Origin: Candidatus Aminicenantota bacterium
Lineage (GTDB): Bacteria > Acidobacteriota > Aminicenantia > UBA2199
Direction of reading: 5' to 3'
DNA length: 6,481 nucleotides
Assembly: GCA_020355945.1 (NCBI GenBank)
Contig: CP070627.1
Coordinates: 7,990,467 to 7,996,947, forward strand
Shown: positions 1-5,994 of the stretch, in pieces
How the letters are laid out: each line of letters starts with the position of its first letter
Numbering within the stretch: the stretch's first letter is position 1
Notes under the pieces: generated by a model
Database searches by the model: none
The model's input: only the letters and a program-made list of their open reading frames with translations
Told to the model about the DNA's origin: nothing
Made by a program: the position numbers and the translations under genes

Positions 1-399
1 GCCCCCCCTGGCCGCCGGAGGCAAAAGCTCTACAAAACCGGTGACCTGGGCCGTTGGCTGCCGCATGGAAATATCCAATTCCTTGGCAGGATCGATCAAC
101 AAGTAAAAATAAGAGGCCAGCGGATAGAGCCGGGAGAAATCGAATCACAGCTAGTGAAACATGATCTAATCAGGGAAACCGTGGTCCTGGACAAAAAAGA
201 TGAAAATAGTGAGAGATATTTATGTACGTACATCGTACTAACAGATGGAGCGGCACTTAACAAAATCCCTGACCTATCAAAGGATTTAAAGGATTATTTA
301 TCTTATTCCCTGCCCAACTATATGATCCCTTCCTATTTTATGGTGATCGAAAAAATCCCTTTAACCCCCAACGGTAAAATCGACAGGAAAGCGTTACCA
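1..399 (+). other. Adenylation domain, C-terminal part (motifs A7, A8, A10)
   Basis: This is the end of an AMP-binding domain that activates an amino acid as aminoacyl-AMP. Visible are YKTGDL (A7), GRIDQQVKIRG (A8 hinge) and NGKIDRKALP (A10). The A8 tail reads RIEPGEIE, with Pro where Leu is usual. The core nucleotide-binding and specificity motifs lie left of the window, so no substrate can be proposed. Confidence 0.92.
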
Positions 400-2064
400 A
401 TCCCGGTTTTAGAAACAGGGGATCAATATATCGCCCCCCGGGATGCCATAGAAGAAAAATTGGCTGCCATATGGGCGGAAGTACTGGGCAGGGACTCATT
501 ATCCCAAACACAGCCATCCATAGGCATCGATGACAATTTTTTCCGGTTGGGCGGTCACTCATTAAAAGCAGCCCGGATTACAGCGAAAATTTATGAAGAA
601 CTCCATGTAAAAGTTCCATTAGTGGAACTATTCAAATCTCAAACCCTTCGCGGGTTGAGCGAATTTATAAAGAAATCATCTCAAGAAACGTTTATTGAAA
701 TCCAGGCAGTGGAGCAAAAAGAATACTATGAGTTATCCTTTAATCAAAAACGGCTGTGGATTCTTCACCAAACAGACCCCAATAAAAATTCCTTTAACAT
801 GCCTGAGATAATAATGATCAATCACCAGGTGGAGGAAACATTGATTCGACAAACTCTTAACCAAATCATTAAGCGGCATGAAGGTCTTCGCACCGGTTTT
901 AAAGAAATTAACGGCAGCACTGTCCAATATGTCGCTGTCACCACTCACATCTCCTTTGAAAACATTGATATCTCTTCCATGGAAGAAAATAGAAAAGAAA
1001 TTCGCTTAACAACCATAATTAATGAATTTATCCGAAAACCCTTTCACCTGGATGAACCGCCTTTAATTCGCTCTTTATTGGTAAAAATGAATCAGCAGCA
1101 ATATATATTCGCATACAACCTGCATCATATTGTTACGGACGGGTGGTCAATGGGAATCCTGGAAAGGGATTTTCATCGGATTTACCAGGCCTATCGAAAA
1201 GGAATCGAGAGCCCCATCCATGAAAAACCCGGTAAAATTACCTATAAAGATTTTGCTTATTGGCACAACCGGCAAATGGAACATGCAGCCAATAAAGAAA
1301 TATCCCGTGAATTCTGGATACGATTCTTAAAAGAAGAATTGCCAGTACTGCATCTGCCGCAAGATTTCAATCAAGAAGGTAAAGAAAAAGCCGGTGCCCG
1401 GTCCAGGTTTGTGATTCCCAGGGACATAAAAGATGCCCTTAACCACTTAAGTAAAAAACATAATATCACTCTATTTACACTGATGTATTCCGTTTACACC
1501 ATTTTTCTCTCCCTGGTCTCCGGTCAGAAGATTGTGGTTACCGCTATTTTAAATGCTGGCCGCGATCATCCCTCCTGCCAGGATATCGTGGGATTTTTCA
1601 TAAACACCATCCTATTTAAAACAGGAATAAATCAAGAAGATGTATTTATTCATTTTGCAGTTCGTGTTCAAGAGTCGGTACTTGAATTTTTCAAACACCA
1701 GGGTTATCCCCTTGAATTGGTACTTGATGAAGTGGGCGTCAAATACCCGCAAGTAACAACTTCCTTCAATATGCTTAATATTCATAATACCGAAACCATT
1801 CCTTTAGAAAACCGGGAATCCCTTCATCAACCCAATTATGAAATGCTAAACGTGAAATTCGATATTGAGCCCTTTGTAACGGAGTATCAGGATGGTATTG
1901 AAATCAATGTCAGTTACAATAAAAGTATATTTAAAGCGGAGAATATGGAATACATGATGAAAAAGTATCAAAAACTGGTCGAGTTTTTTGCCCGGAATCC
2001 ATATAAAAGGCTTAAAGATTATAAAGAAACAAGAAAGAGAAAAACCTTTAGGAGCAGCCAATGA
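1..2064 (+). CDS. Non-ribosomal peptide synthetase, partial at 5' end (A-domain tail, PCP, C domain)
   Basis: The frame is open from base 1 to the TGA at 2062-2064 (687 visible codons), so the gene starts outside the window. The GTG at 154 is internal, because A-domain motifs lie before it. Codons 1-133 are the end of an adenylation domain: A7 YKTGDL (11-16), A8 with GRIDQQVKIRG (29-39), and A10 NGKIDRKALP (124-133) with catalytic Lys126. A carrier domain follows with LGGHS; Ser187 should take the phosphopantetheine arm. Codons about 243-671 form a condensation domain: C1 LSFNQKRLW, C2 RHEGLRTGF, C3 HHIVTDG (375-381, catalytic second His376), C4 YKDFAYW, C5 GFFINTILF, C6 HQGYPLELV. Motif C7 is poorly conserved. 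By family knowledge, the product is a cytosolic enzyme that loads an amino acid and joins the PCP-bound chain to the next residue. The protein ends after the C domain with a basic tail and no A domain; the next gene supplies one. The substrate cannot be read because the specificity residues lie upstream. Confidence 0.97.
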   Translation, partial: APPGRRRQKLYKTGDLGRWLPHGNIQFLGRIDQQVKIRGQRIEPGEIESQLVKHDLIRETVVLDKKDENSERYLCTYIVLTDGAALNKIPDLSKDLKDYLSYSLPNYMIPSYFMVIEKIPLTPNGKIDRKALPIPVLETGDQYIAPRDAIEEKLAAIWAEVLGRDSLSQTQPSIGIDDNFFRLGGHSLKAARITAKIYEELHVKVPLVELFKSQTLRGLSEFIKKSSQETFIEIQAVEQKEYYELSFNQKRLWILHQTDPNKNSFNMPEIIMINHQVEETLIRQTLNQIIKRHEGLRTGFKEINGSTVQYVAVTTHISFENIDISSMEENRKEIRLTTIINEFIRKPFHLDEPPLIRSLLVKMNQQQYIFAYNLHHIVTDGWSMGILERDFHRIYQAYRKGIESPIHEKPGKITYKDFAYWHNRQMEHAANKEISREFWIRFLKEELPVLHLPQDFNQEGKEKAGARSRFVIPRDIKDALNHLSKKHNITLFTLMYSVYTIFLSLVSGQKIVVTAILNAGRDHPSCQDIVGFFINTILFKTGINQEDVFIHFAVRVQESVLEFFKHQGYPLELVLDEVGVKYPQVTTSFNMLNIHNTETIPLENRESLHQPNYEMLNVKFDIEPFVTEYQDGIEINVSYNKSIFKAENMEYMMKKYQKLVEFFARNPYKRLKDYKETRKRKTFRSSQ
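433..678 (+). other. Peptidyl carrier protein domain of the first NRPS
   Basis: This thiolation domain contains DDNFFRLGGHSLKA. The Ser codon at 559-561 is the expected 4'-phosphopantetheine site, which a phosphopantetheinyl transferase outside this window would modify. The loop before DDNFF (DSLSQTQPSIG) is longer than the matching loop in the second NRPS. Boundaries are approximate. Confidence 0.93.
727..2013 (+). other. Condensation domain of the first NRPS (intact HHxxxDG)
   Basis: This peptide-bond-forming domain carries the active-site HHIVTDG motif (codons for the two His at 1123-1128). C1 to C6 are recognisable. C7 (normally RNPLF-like) is replaced by the weaker YPQVTTSFNML. The sequence does not let me decide between an LCL and a DCL acceptor/donor type. 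It lies at the protein's C terminus, apart from the A domain it would normally sit beside. Confidence 0.92.
2050..2064 (+). promoter_or_regulatory. RBS and ATGA stop/start overlap coupling the two NRPS genes
   Basis: AGGAG (2050-2054) lies 6 nt before the ATG at 2061. That ATG overlaps the TGA of the upstream gene by four bases (ATGA). This spacing favours re-initiation and near-equal production of the two proteins, which fits subunits that must work together. It also fixes the start of the second gene, whose first residues match the usual beginning of an A domain. Confidence 0.85.
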
Positions 2065-3551
2065 TTATTGAACGATTTGAACAGCATGTAAAAAAATCCC
2101 CTGACAAATTAGCAATCAAAAGCCAGGATGGTTCGTTAACCTATAATGAACTAAACACCCTTTCCAATCGAATTGCCAATAAAATAAAAACCCTATCCGA
2201 AGTAAAAGGCAGCATTGGGGTGCTCGTGGATGATGGTGGTGAAATGATCGCTTCTATCCTGGGAGTCCTGAAATCAGGTAACATATATGTCCCTATAACT
2301 GCCGATTTCCCGGAAAAACGCATTCATTTTATCATTCATCATGCTGAAATCAGTGTTTTTATTACGGATAATAAGAATAAAAACCAGGTATTAAACGCAT
2401 CGAATGACAAGAAGCTCCAATTGATCATATTAGAAGAAATCGAAACCAGGGGTGATAGTCCGGGTTTTACCCGGGACATTTGCAGCGACAGTGAAGCGTC
2501 TTTGTTATATACCTCCGGGTCCACCGGTATACCCAAAGGTGTTCCCCAAACCCATCGAAATATTCTATACTTCATTGACCGGTACACTGAAAACCTGGGC
2601 ATTACATCGGCAGATCGCCTGACCTTATTGGCTTCGTTTACTCATGATGTAACCCTGCTGGATATGTACAGCGGCCTGTTAAGCGGAGCTGCGCTTTTTC
2701 CCCTGGACTTAAAAACCGACGGTGCCCTGGCAGCATTCCCCCAATGGCTTAAAAATGAAAAAATAACCATATGGCATTCGGTCCCCACCGTGTTTCGCTA
2801 TTTTACTGCCGGATTAGAAGGAAAACCTCAACCGGTCCTTCCCCATCTTCGCCGCGTGGTCCTGGGAGGAGAGTCCGTATTACAAACAGACATTGAAAAA
2901 TTTAATTCCTTTTTCTCTAATTGTCATCATTGTCAATTATACATCCTTTACGGTCAAACCGAATCTTCTTATAATTCCGGGCAATTTAATAACCTGGGGG
3001 AACCAGTCACCGCCATTACATTGGGAGATGTCAACAAAGGCACCCGGATGTATGTGGTAGATGAAGAGGGTAATGAAGCTGATCTGCTTGAGGTGGGTGA
3101 AATAATCGTCATAAACAACCATCTTTCACCCGGGTATTGGAAAGATGAAAAAAGTACCCGGGAAAAATTTATAGAAAACCCGGAAGAAGGCCGGATATAT
3201 TTTACCGGCGATCTAGGTCGGGAATTGCTTGACAGCAGGATCGAATTCGTAGGTAGAAAAGACAACCAGATTAAATTACGCGGTTATCGAATCGAACTGG
3301 AAGAAATCGAACAGTTAGTCATGCAGTTCAACGATATTACAGGAGCTGCAGTAACCGCAATCGAAACATCTTCACAAGAGAGATTTATAGCCTGTTATTT
3401 TGTTGGGCGCAGGGATATTGATTTAAGACTCCTGCGTGAATTTTTGGCACAGCGATTAGTAGATTATATGGTGCCTTCTTATTTTAAGCAAATAAGAAAG
3501 TTACCAATGACGGTATCGGGAAAAATAGACAGGAAAGCGCTGCCAGCCCCG
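2061..3551 (+). other. Adenylation domain of the second NRPS
   Basis: This is a complete AMP-forming adenylation domain with motifs A1-A8 and A10. It starts almost at the protein's first residue (IIERFEQHVKKSPDKLA), where most module A domains are preceded by a C domain in the same chain. Asp196 aligns with GrsA Asp235, which holds the substrate amino group, so an alpha-amino acid is the likely substrate. The A4 segment reads FTHDVTLLDMY instead of the common FDxSVWE type, and A5 is YGQTE. These suggest a divergent A-domain subgroup. Confidence 0.9.
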
Positions 3552-5141
3552 GAGGTTGCCCCCGGGCACGAATATGTCCCGCCCCATACGCCCCTGGAGA
3601 ATCAATTGGTAGAAATATGGTCTGACATATTAGACCTGGGCAGGGAAGTGATAGGGACCAAGAGTAATTTTTTCCAGTTAGGAGGACATTCATTACGGGC
3701 CACAGCACTGACAGCGAAGATTCAAACGCAGCTCCAGGCAAAAATACCGCTTTTAGACGTATTTGAAAGACCCACTATAAAAGAATTAGCAGGATTGATC
3801 GCACAAACGCAAAAAAATAGACACACCGGGATACAACCGGTAGAAAAGAAGGAATATTACCCCCTATCATGTGTGCAGCAGCGTTTATATCAAATCCAGC
3901 AGCAGCATCCGCAGGACACCACTTACAATATGCCGTATTTTTTCACCTTTGAGTTTACCGGCACCCGGGAGTCACTGGAAAATGTTTTCAAGCAATTGAT
4001 CCGGCGTTATGAAGTATTTCGCACCACCTTTGCAATAGTGGATCAAAAGCCAGTGCAGCGGGTGCATGAGTACGAAACCGTAGAATTCTCTATCGATTAT
4101 ATTGAAACATCCCCGGGACAAGCCAGCGACAGTTTCAAAAACTTTATCGCCCCTTTTGATCTTTCCAGGGTCCCGCTGTTCCGGGTGGCAGTCTTAAGAA
4201 TAAAAGCCATAAACTTAAACAAAAGTATCATCATATTTGACTTTCATCATATTATCACGGACAACATATCATCAAATCTATTAGAGAAAGACTGCATGGC
4301 CTTTGCAGATGGGAAGCAATTACCAGGACTCAAACTGCACTACAAAGACTATGCCTGGTGGCAAAGCAGCACCCTACAGCAAGGAGCATTAAACAAGCAA
4401 GAAGAGTACTGGTTAAAAATCTTTGCAGGGAATTTGCCAGTATTGGAATTACCTTATGATTATCCAGTACCGTCAAAACAGGGCTTTGAAGGCAGCAACC
4501 TGCCTTTTCTCCTGGGAATAGAAGAAACCAAACGGGTGAAAGAATTTGTCAAAGAAACAGGCACCACGTTTTTTACAGTGGCTTTTTCAGCCTTCAACTT
4601 ATTGTTAGCCAAACTCTGCCACCAGGAAGATATTGTAGTGGGAACTCCTATTGCTGTCCGGGACCAGCCGGAACTGCAGGACATGATCGGGATATTGATT
4701 AACACGCTGCCCCAGAGGAATTATCCCACTGGCAATAAGACAGTGAAAGAATTCTTAAAGGAAGTAAAGCAGCATGCGTTGGAGGTATTCGAGAACCAGG
4801 CCTACCCTTATGAGGAACTGGTAAATAAACTTTCACTGGAATGGGATACTTGCCGGAATCCTTTATTTGATGTGATGTTTAACCTGGTAGACGAGAGGCT
4901 TTACCAGGGTGATCCCTCAACGATGTCTGACCAGGATATATATTTAAGTATGAGAGATACAAGCCGGTACGATTTGGGGTTGATAGCAGTGGACCGGGGG
5001 AGTAACATTCTTTTTCGTTTTGAATACAGCACTCGTTTATTTAGCCGGGAGAGGATTAAAAGAATGATTGGTCATTATAAGAAGATATTGATATCCCTTC
5101 CGGGAAAGGGAGAAGAGAAGCTAGAGGACATCGAAATTTAA
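2061..5141 (+). CDS. Non-ribosomal peptide synthetase, A-PCP-C architecture
   Basis: The protein has 1026 aa. The A domain (about 1-497) has LTYNEL (A1), LKSGNIYVPI (A2), LLYTSGSTGIPKGV (A3, 148-161), YGQTES (A5, usual Pro is Gln), FTGDLG (A7), GRKDNQIKLRGYR (A8) and SGKIDRKALP (A10, Lys488). The PCP has LGGHS with Ser544. The C domain (about 596-1018) has LSCVQQRLY, RRYEVFRTTF, HHIITDN (729-735), YKDYAWW and RNPLFDVMF. By family knowledge it activates an amino acid, holds it as a thioester, and its C domain forms a peptide bond. My alignment to GrsA gives a ten-residue specificity code of D-V-L-H-V-G-L-Y-N-K, which I cannot assign; it shares five positions with a serine code I remember. Oddities are the DN in place of DG in C3, no release domain, and a C-terminal C domain ending in a linker (LEDIEI) that normally leads into another A domain. 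It is translationally coupled to the gene before it and followed by a terminator. Confidence 0.97.
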   Translation: MIIERFEQHVKKSPDKLAIKSQDGSLTYNELNTLSNRIANKIKTLSEVKGSIGVLVDDGGEMIASILGVLKSGNIYVPITADFPEKRIHFIIHHAEISVFITDNKNKNQVLNASNDKKLQLIILEEIETRGDSPGFTRDICSDSEASLLYTSGSTGIPKGVPQTHRNILYFIDRYTENLGITSADRLTLLASFTHDVTLLDMYSGLLSGAALFPLDLKTDGALAAFPQWLKNEKITIWHSVPTVFRYFTAGLEGKPQPVLPHLRRVVLGGESVLQTDIEKFNSFFSNCHHCQLYILYGQTESSYNSGQFNNLGEPVTAITLGDVNKGTRMYVVDEEGNEADLLEVGEIIVINNHLSPGYWKDEKSTREKFIENPEEGRIYFTGDLGRELLDSRIEFVGRKDNQIKLRGYRIELEEIEQLVMQFNDITGAAVTAIETSSQERFIACYFVGRRDIDLRLLREFLAQRLVDYMVPSYFKQIRKLPMTVSGKIDRKALPAPEVAPGHEYVPPHTPLENQLVEIWSDILDLGREVIGTKSNFFQLGGHSLRATALTAKIQTQLQAKIPLLDVFERPTIKELAGLIAQTQKNRHTGIQPVEKKEYYPLSCVQQRLYQIQQQHPQDTTYNMPYFFTFEFTGTRESLENVFKQLIRRYEVFRTTFAIVDQKPVQRVHEYETVEFSIDYIETSPGQASDSFKNFIAPFDLSRVPLFRVAVLRIKAINLNKSIIIFDFHHIITDNISSNLLEKDCMAFADGKQLPGLKLHYKDYAWWQSSTLQQGALNKQEEYWLKIFAGNLPVLELPYDYPVPSKQGFEGSNLPFLLGIEETKRVKEFVKETGTTFFTVAFSAFNLLLAKLCHQEDIVVGTPIAVRDQPELQDMIGILINTLPQRNYPTGNKTVKEFLKEVKQHALEVFENQAYPYEELVNKLSLEWDTCRNPLFDVMFNLVDERLYQGDPSTMSDQDIYLSMRDTSRYDLGLIAVDRGSNILFRFEYSTRLFSRERIKRMIGHYKKILISLPGKGEEKLEDIEI
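3573..3800 (+). other. Peptidyl carrier protein domain of the second NRPS
   Basis: The domain contains SNFFQLGGHSLRA. The Ser544 codon at 3690-3692 is the phosphopantetheine attachment site. It is similar to the carrier domain at 433-678, including at DNA level (the ACAGCGAA stretch after the Ser loop), as expected of related modules. Boundaries are approximate. Confidence 0.93.
3846..5114 (+). other. C-terminal condensation domain of the second NRPS (HHxxxDN variant)
   Basis: C1 to C7 are all recognisable. Catalytic His730 is at 4248-4250. The motif ends D734-N735 (gac aac, 4260-4265) rather than Asp-Gly, and C2 reads RRYEVFRTTF rather than RHExLRTxF. The catalytic His remains, so activity is plausible. 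No A or thioesterase domain follows, so its acceptor substrate is unclear. I see no sign that it is an epimerase or a fungal CT cyclase. Confidence 0.9.
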
Positions 5142-5148
5142 TAGAGGG

Positions 5149-5190
5149 AAAAGGGAAAGTGACAGGTAAATTGTTCCCTTTTTTTTATTT
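5149..5190 (+). terminator. Intrinsic terminator of the NRPS operon
   Basis: AAAAGGGAA (5149-5157) pairs perfectly with TTCCCTTTT (5174-5182) around a 16-nt loop, and a T run follows to about 5186. It begins 7 bases after the NRPS stop codon. The loop contains CAGGTAAATT, which recurs exactly at 5957-5966. The stem has only three G-C pairs, but the long T run supports termination. Confidence 0.8.
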
Positions 5191-5202
5191 TCATTTTTTG
5201 TA

Positions 5203-5231
5203 TTGACAATAAATGAAAAATAGTATATAAT
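5203..5231 (+). promoter_or_regulatory. Consensus sigma-A/sigma-70 promoter of the cold-shock gene
   Basis: TTGACA (5203-5208) and TATAAT (5226-5231) are both perfect matches to consensus, separated by exactly 17 bp. The DNA just upstream (5180-5202) is almost all A and T and could act as an UP element. Transcription should start near 5238, giving a leader of about 115 nt before the ATG at 5353. The promoter lies just beyond the NRPS terminator, so the cold-shock gene is an independent unit. Confidence 0.9.
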
Positions 5232-5308
5232 ATTTTCTTATCAGTAAATAAAGGTTTGATAGCTTTTTTTTCAAGGAAGATTTAATCTTTGTTTGATCTA
5301 TAAAAGTT

Positions 5309-5347
5309 TCTACCTCTATTTGCGTTAAAATTTAAAAAGGAGGTAGA
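5309..5347 (+). promoter_or_regulatory. Possible Shine-Dalgarno-masking hairpin in the csp leader
   Basis: TCTACCTC (5309-5316) is the exact reverse complement of GAGGTAGA (5340-5347), which covers the 3' part of the AAGGAGGT ribosome binding site (5337-5344). One further U-G pair extends the stem inward, then a mismatch and about three A-U pairs. The loop is roughly 23 nt. This could hide the start site in one mRNA fold and expose it in another, as is known in principle for cold-shock leaders. Function is inferred only from base pairing. Confidence 0.5.
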
Positions 5348-5352
5348 CCAAA

Positions 5353-5553
5353 ATGGCCACAGGAACTGTTAAATGGTTCAATTCCCAGAAGGGTTACGGA
5401 TTCATTGAAATGGAAGATGGAAAAGATGTTTTTGTCCATTACAATTCCATTCAAGGTCATGGTTTTAAGTCTTTGGACGAAGGCGAACGAGTTAGATTTG
5501 AAATTCGCCAGAGCCCCAAAGGCGAACATGCCGAAAATGTAATCAAGGGATAA
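5353..5553 (+). CDS. csp: Cold-shock protein, CspA family
   Basis: This 66-aa single cold-shock domain protein is full length for the family. It begins [10 protein letters not shown] and carries both RNA-binding motifs: RNP1 KGYGFIE (residues 13-19) and RNP2 VFVHY (26-30). By family knowledge it binds single-stranded RNA and DNA in the cytoplasm and melts RNA secondary structure, helping translation and transcription at low temperature or as a general RNA chaperone. AAGGAGGT lies 8 nt before the ATG and fixes the start. It has its own promoter, a leader of about 115 nt and its own terminator. I see no functional link to the NRPS genes. Many genomes have several csp paralogues, so I cannot say which one this is or whether it is cold-induced. 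Confidence 0.96.
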   Translation: MATGTVKWFNSQKGYGFIEMEDGKDVFVHYNSIQGHGFKSLDEGERVRFEIRQSPKGEHAENVIKG

Positions 5554-5572
5554 ATTCATTTAAAAATTAAAA

Positions 5573-5646
5573 AATCAAGGGGTTTGATTTTCTCTGTTAG
5601 CTGTTATTGTTAAGCGTTACCAGCGTAATCAAACCCCTTTATATTT
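5573..5646 (+). terminator. Terminator of the csp gene, probably bidirectional
   Basis: AAGGGGTTTGATT (5577-5589) pairs perfectly over 13 bp with AATCAAACCCCTT (5627-5639), followed by TTTATATTTT. Inside the loop GCTG (5600-5603) can also pair with CAGC (5621-5624). Read on the minus strand, the same stem is followed by GATTTTTTAATTTTT, so it may stop transcription from both sides. The 5' arm contains a second small inverted repeat, AATCAA/TTGATT (5573-5578 and 5584-5589). Confidence 0.8.
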
Positions 5647-5649
5647 TAA

Positions 5650-5667
5650 CAAACAACTCAAACAACT
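5650..5667. repeat. Tandem 9-bp direct repeat at the intron-like boundary
   Basis: CAAACAACT occurs twice head to tail (5650-5658, 5659-5667). The second copy ends exactly where the GC-rich group II intron-like block begins (5668). Confidence 0.8.
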
Positions 5668-5673
5668 GTCGCG

Positions 5674-5699
5674 GTAGGGATACCGGTTACCCGGCACCC
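5674..5699 (-). ncRNA. Group II intron domain VI-like hairpin
   Basis: On the minus strand GGGUGCCGG, a GUAA (GNRA) tetraloop, and CCGGUAUCCC form a stem with one extra base on the 3' side. The A opposite 5681 is the candidate branch-point adenosine. It lies 7 nt from a possible 3' splice end at 5674, the expected spacing. If the intron ends at 5668 the distance would be 13 nt. Confidence 0.55.
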
Positions 5700-5716
5700 G
5701 TGAAACATCCGCACAG

Positions 5717-5749
5717 CATCCGGACTTGAGGAATTACCTCATCCGGCTC
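5717..5749 (-). ncRNA. Group II intron domain V-like hairpin
   Basis: Minus-strand bases 5749 to 5717 begin GAGCCGGAUGAGG. CCGGA pairs with UCCGG, a U-G wobble and a two-base AA bulge follow, then GAGG pairs with CCUC around a 5-nt loop. This is the domain V layout, including the AGC triad and the bulge. The fold is imperfect: it is 33 nt rather than the usual 34, with mismatches at the helix base. It may be decayed or from a divergent intron class. Confidence 0.6.
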
Positions 5750-5994
5750 TTACCTTGAGTTTCTGGCGTAGGATAACACACTACATGATGAGCCTGTGCT
5801 CTCCGGCGCACTCCGGCCAGGTCGAAACAACGCAACAACCTGTCACTGCGTACGGACCGCGGCCACCTGTCCCGGAGTTCCTCTTAGTCACGTCCTTCGC
5901 CACTATCTTCATGGACTCCGCTGAGGTCGATAGCGGAAGAAGAACAAAGAAGGGGCCAGGTAAATTATTTCCCGCTTTTCCAATTTTCTTGACT

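Larger units (their letters stand above)
5668..5950 (-). mobile_element. Group II intron remnant, 3' part (domains V and VI, no maturase)
   Basis: Read on the minus strand, this block is clearly more GC-rich than its surroundings. It ends in two hairpins typical of a group II intron 3' end. The first resembles catalytic domain V, with the AGC triad near its 5' edge. The second resembles domain VI, with a GUAA tetraloop and an unpaired-A candidate. The rest (about 5750-5950) is unassigned upstream intron sequence. No reverse transcriptase/maturase reading frame is present, and a full intron with its protein would be 2-3 kb, so this is a truncated or ORF-less copy. The right edge (about 5950) runs into repeat DNA. 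The 3' end could be 5668 (ending CGCGAC) or 5674 (ending CCCTAC). Confidence 0.55.

Noticed and set aside
154..2064. First NRPS gene starting at the GTG at 154
   Set aside because: The same frame is open to base 1 and encodes clear A7 and A8 motifs before 154, so the gene starts outside the window.
3846..5114. Terminal domain of the second NRPS as an epimerization domain
   Set aside because: It has the full C1-C7 condensation pattern, including YKDYAWW and RNPLFDVMF, and I see no epimerase-type motifs.
5239..5271. Early attenuator in the csp leader (TATCA/TGATA stem followed by eight T)
   Set aside because: The stem is only 5 bp with a single G-C pair, too weak to support a terminator call.
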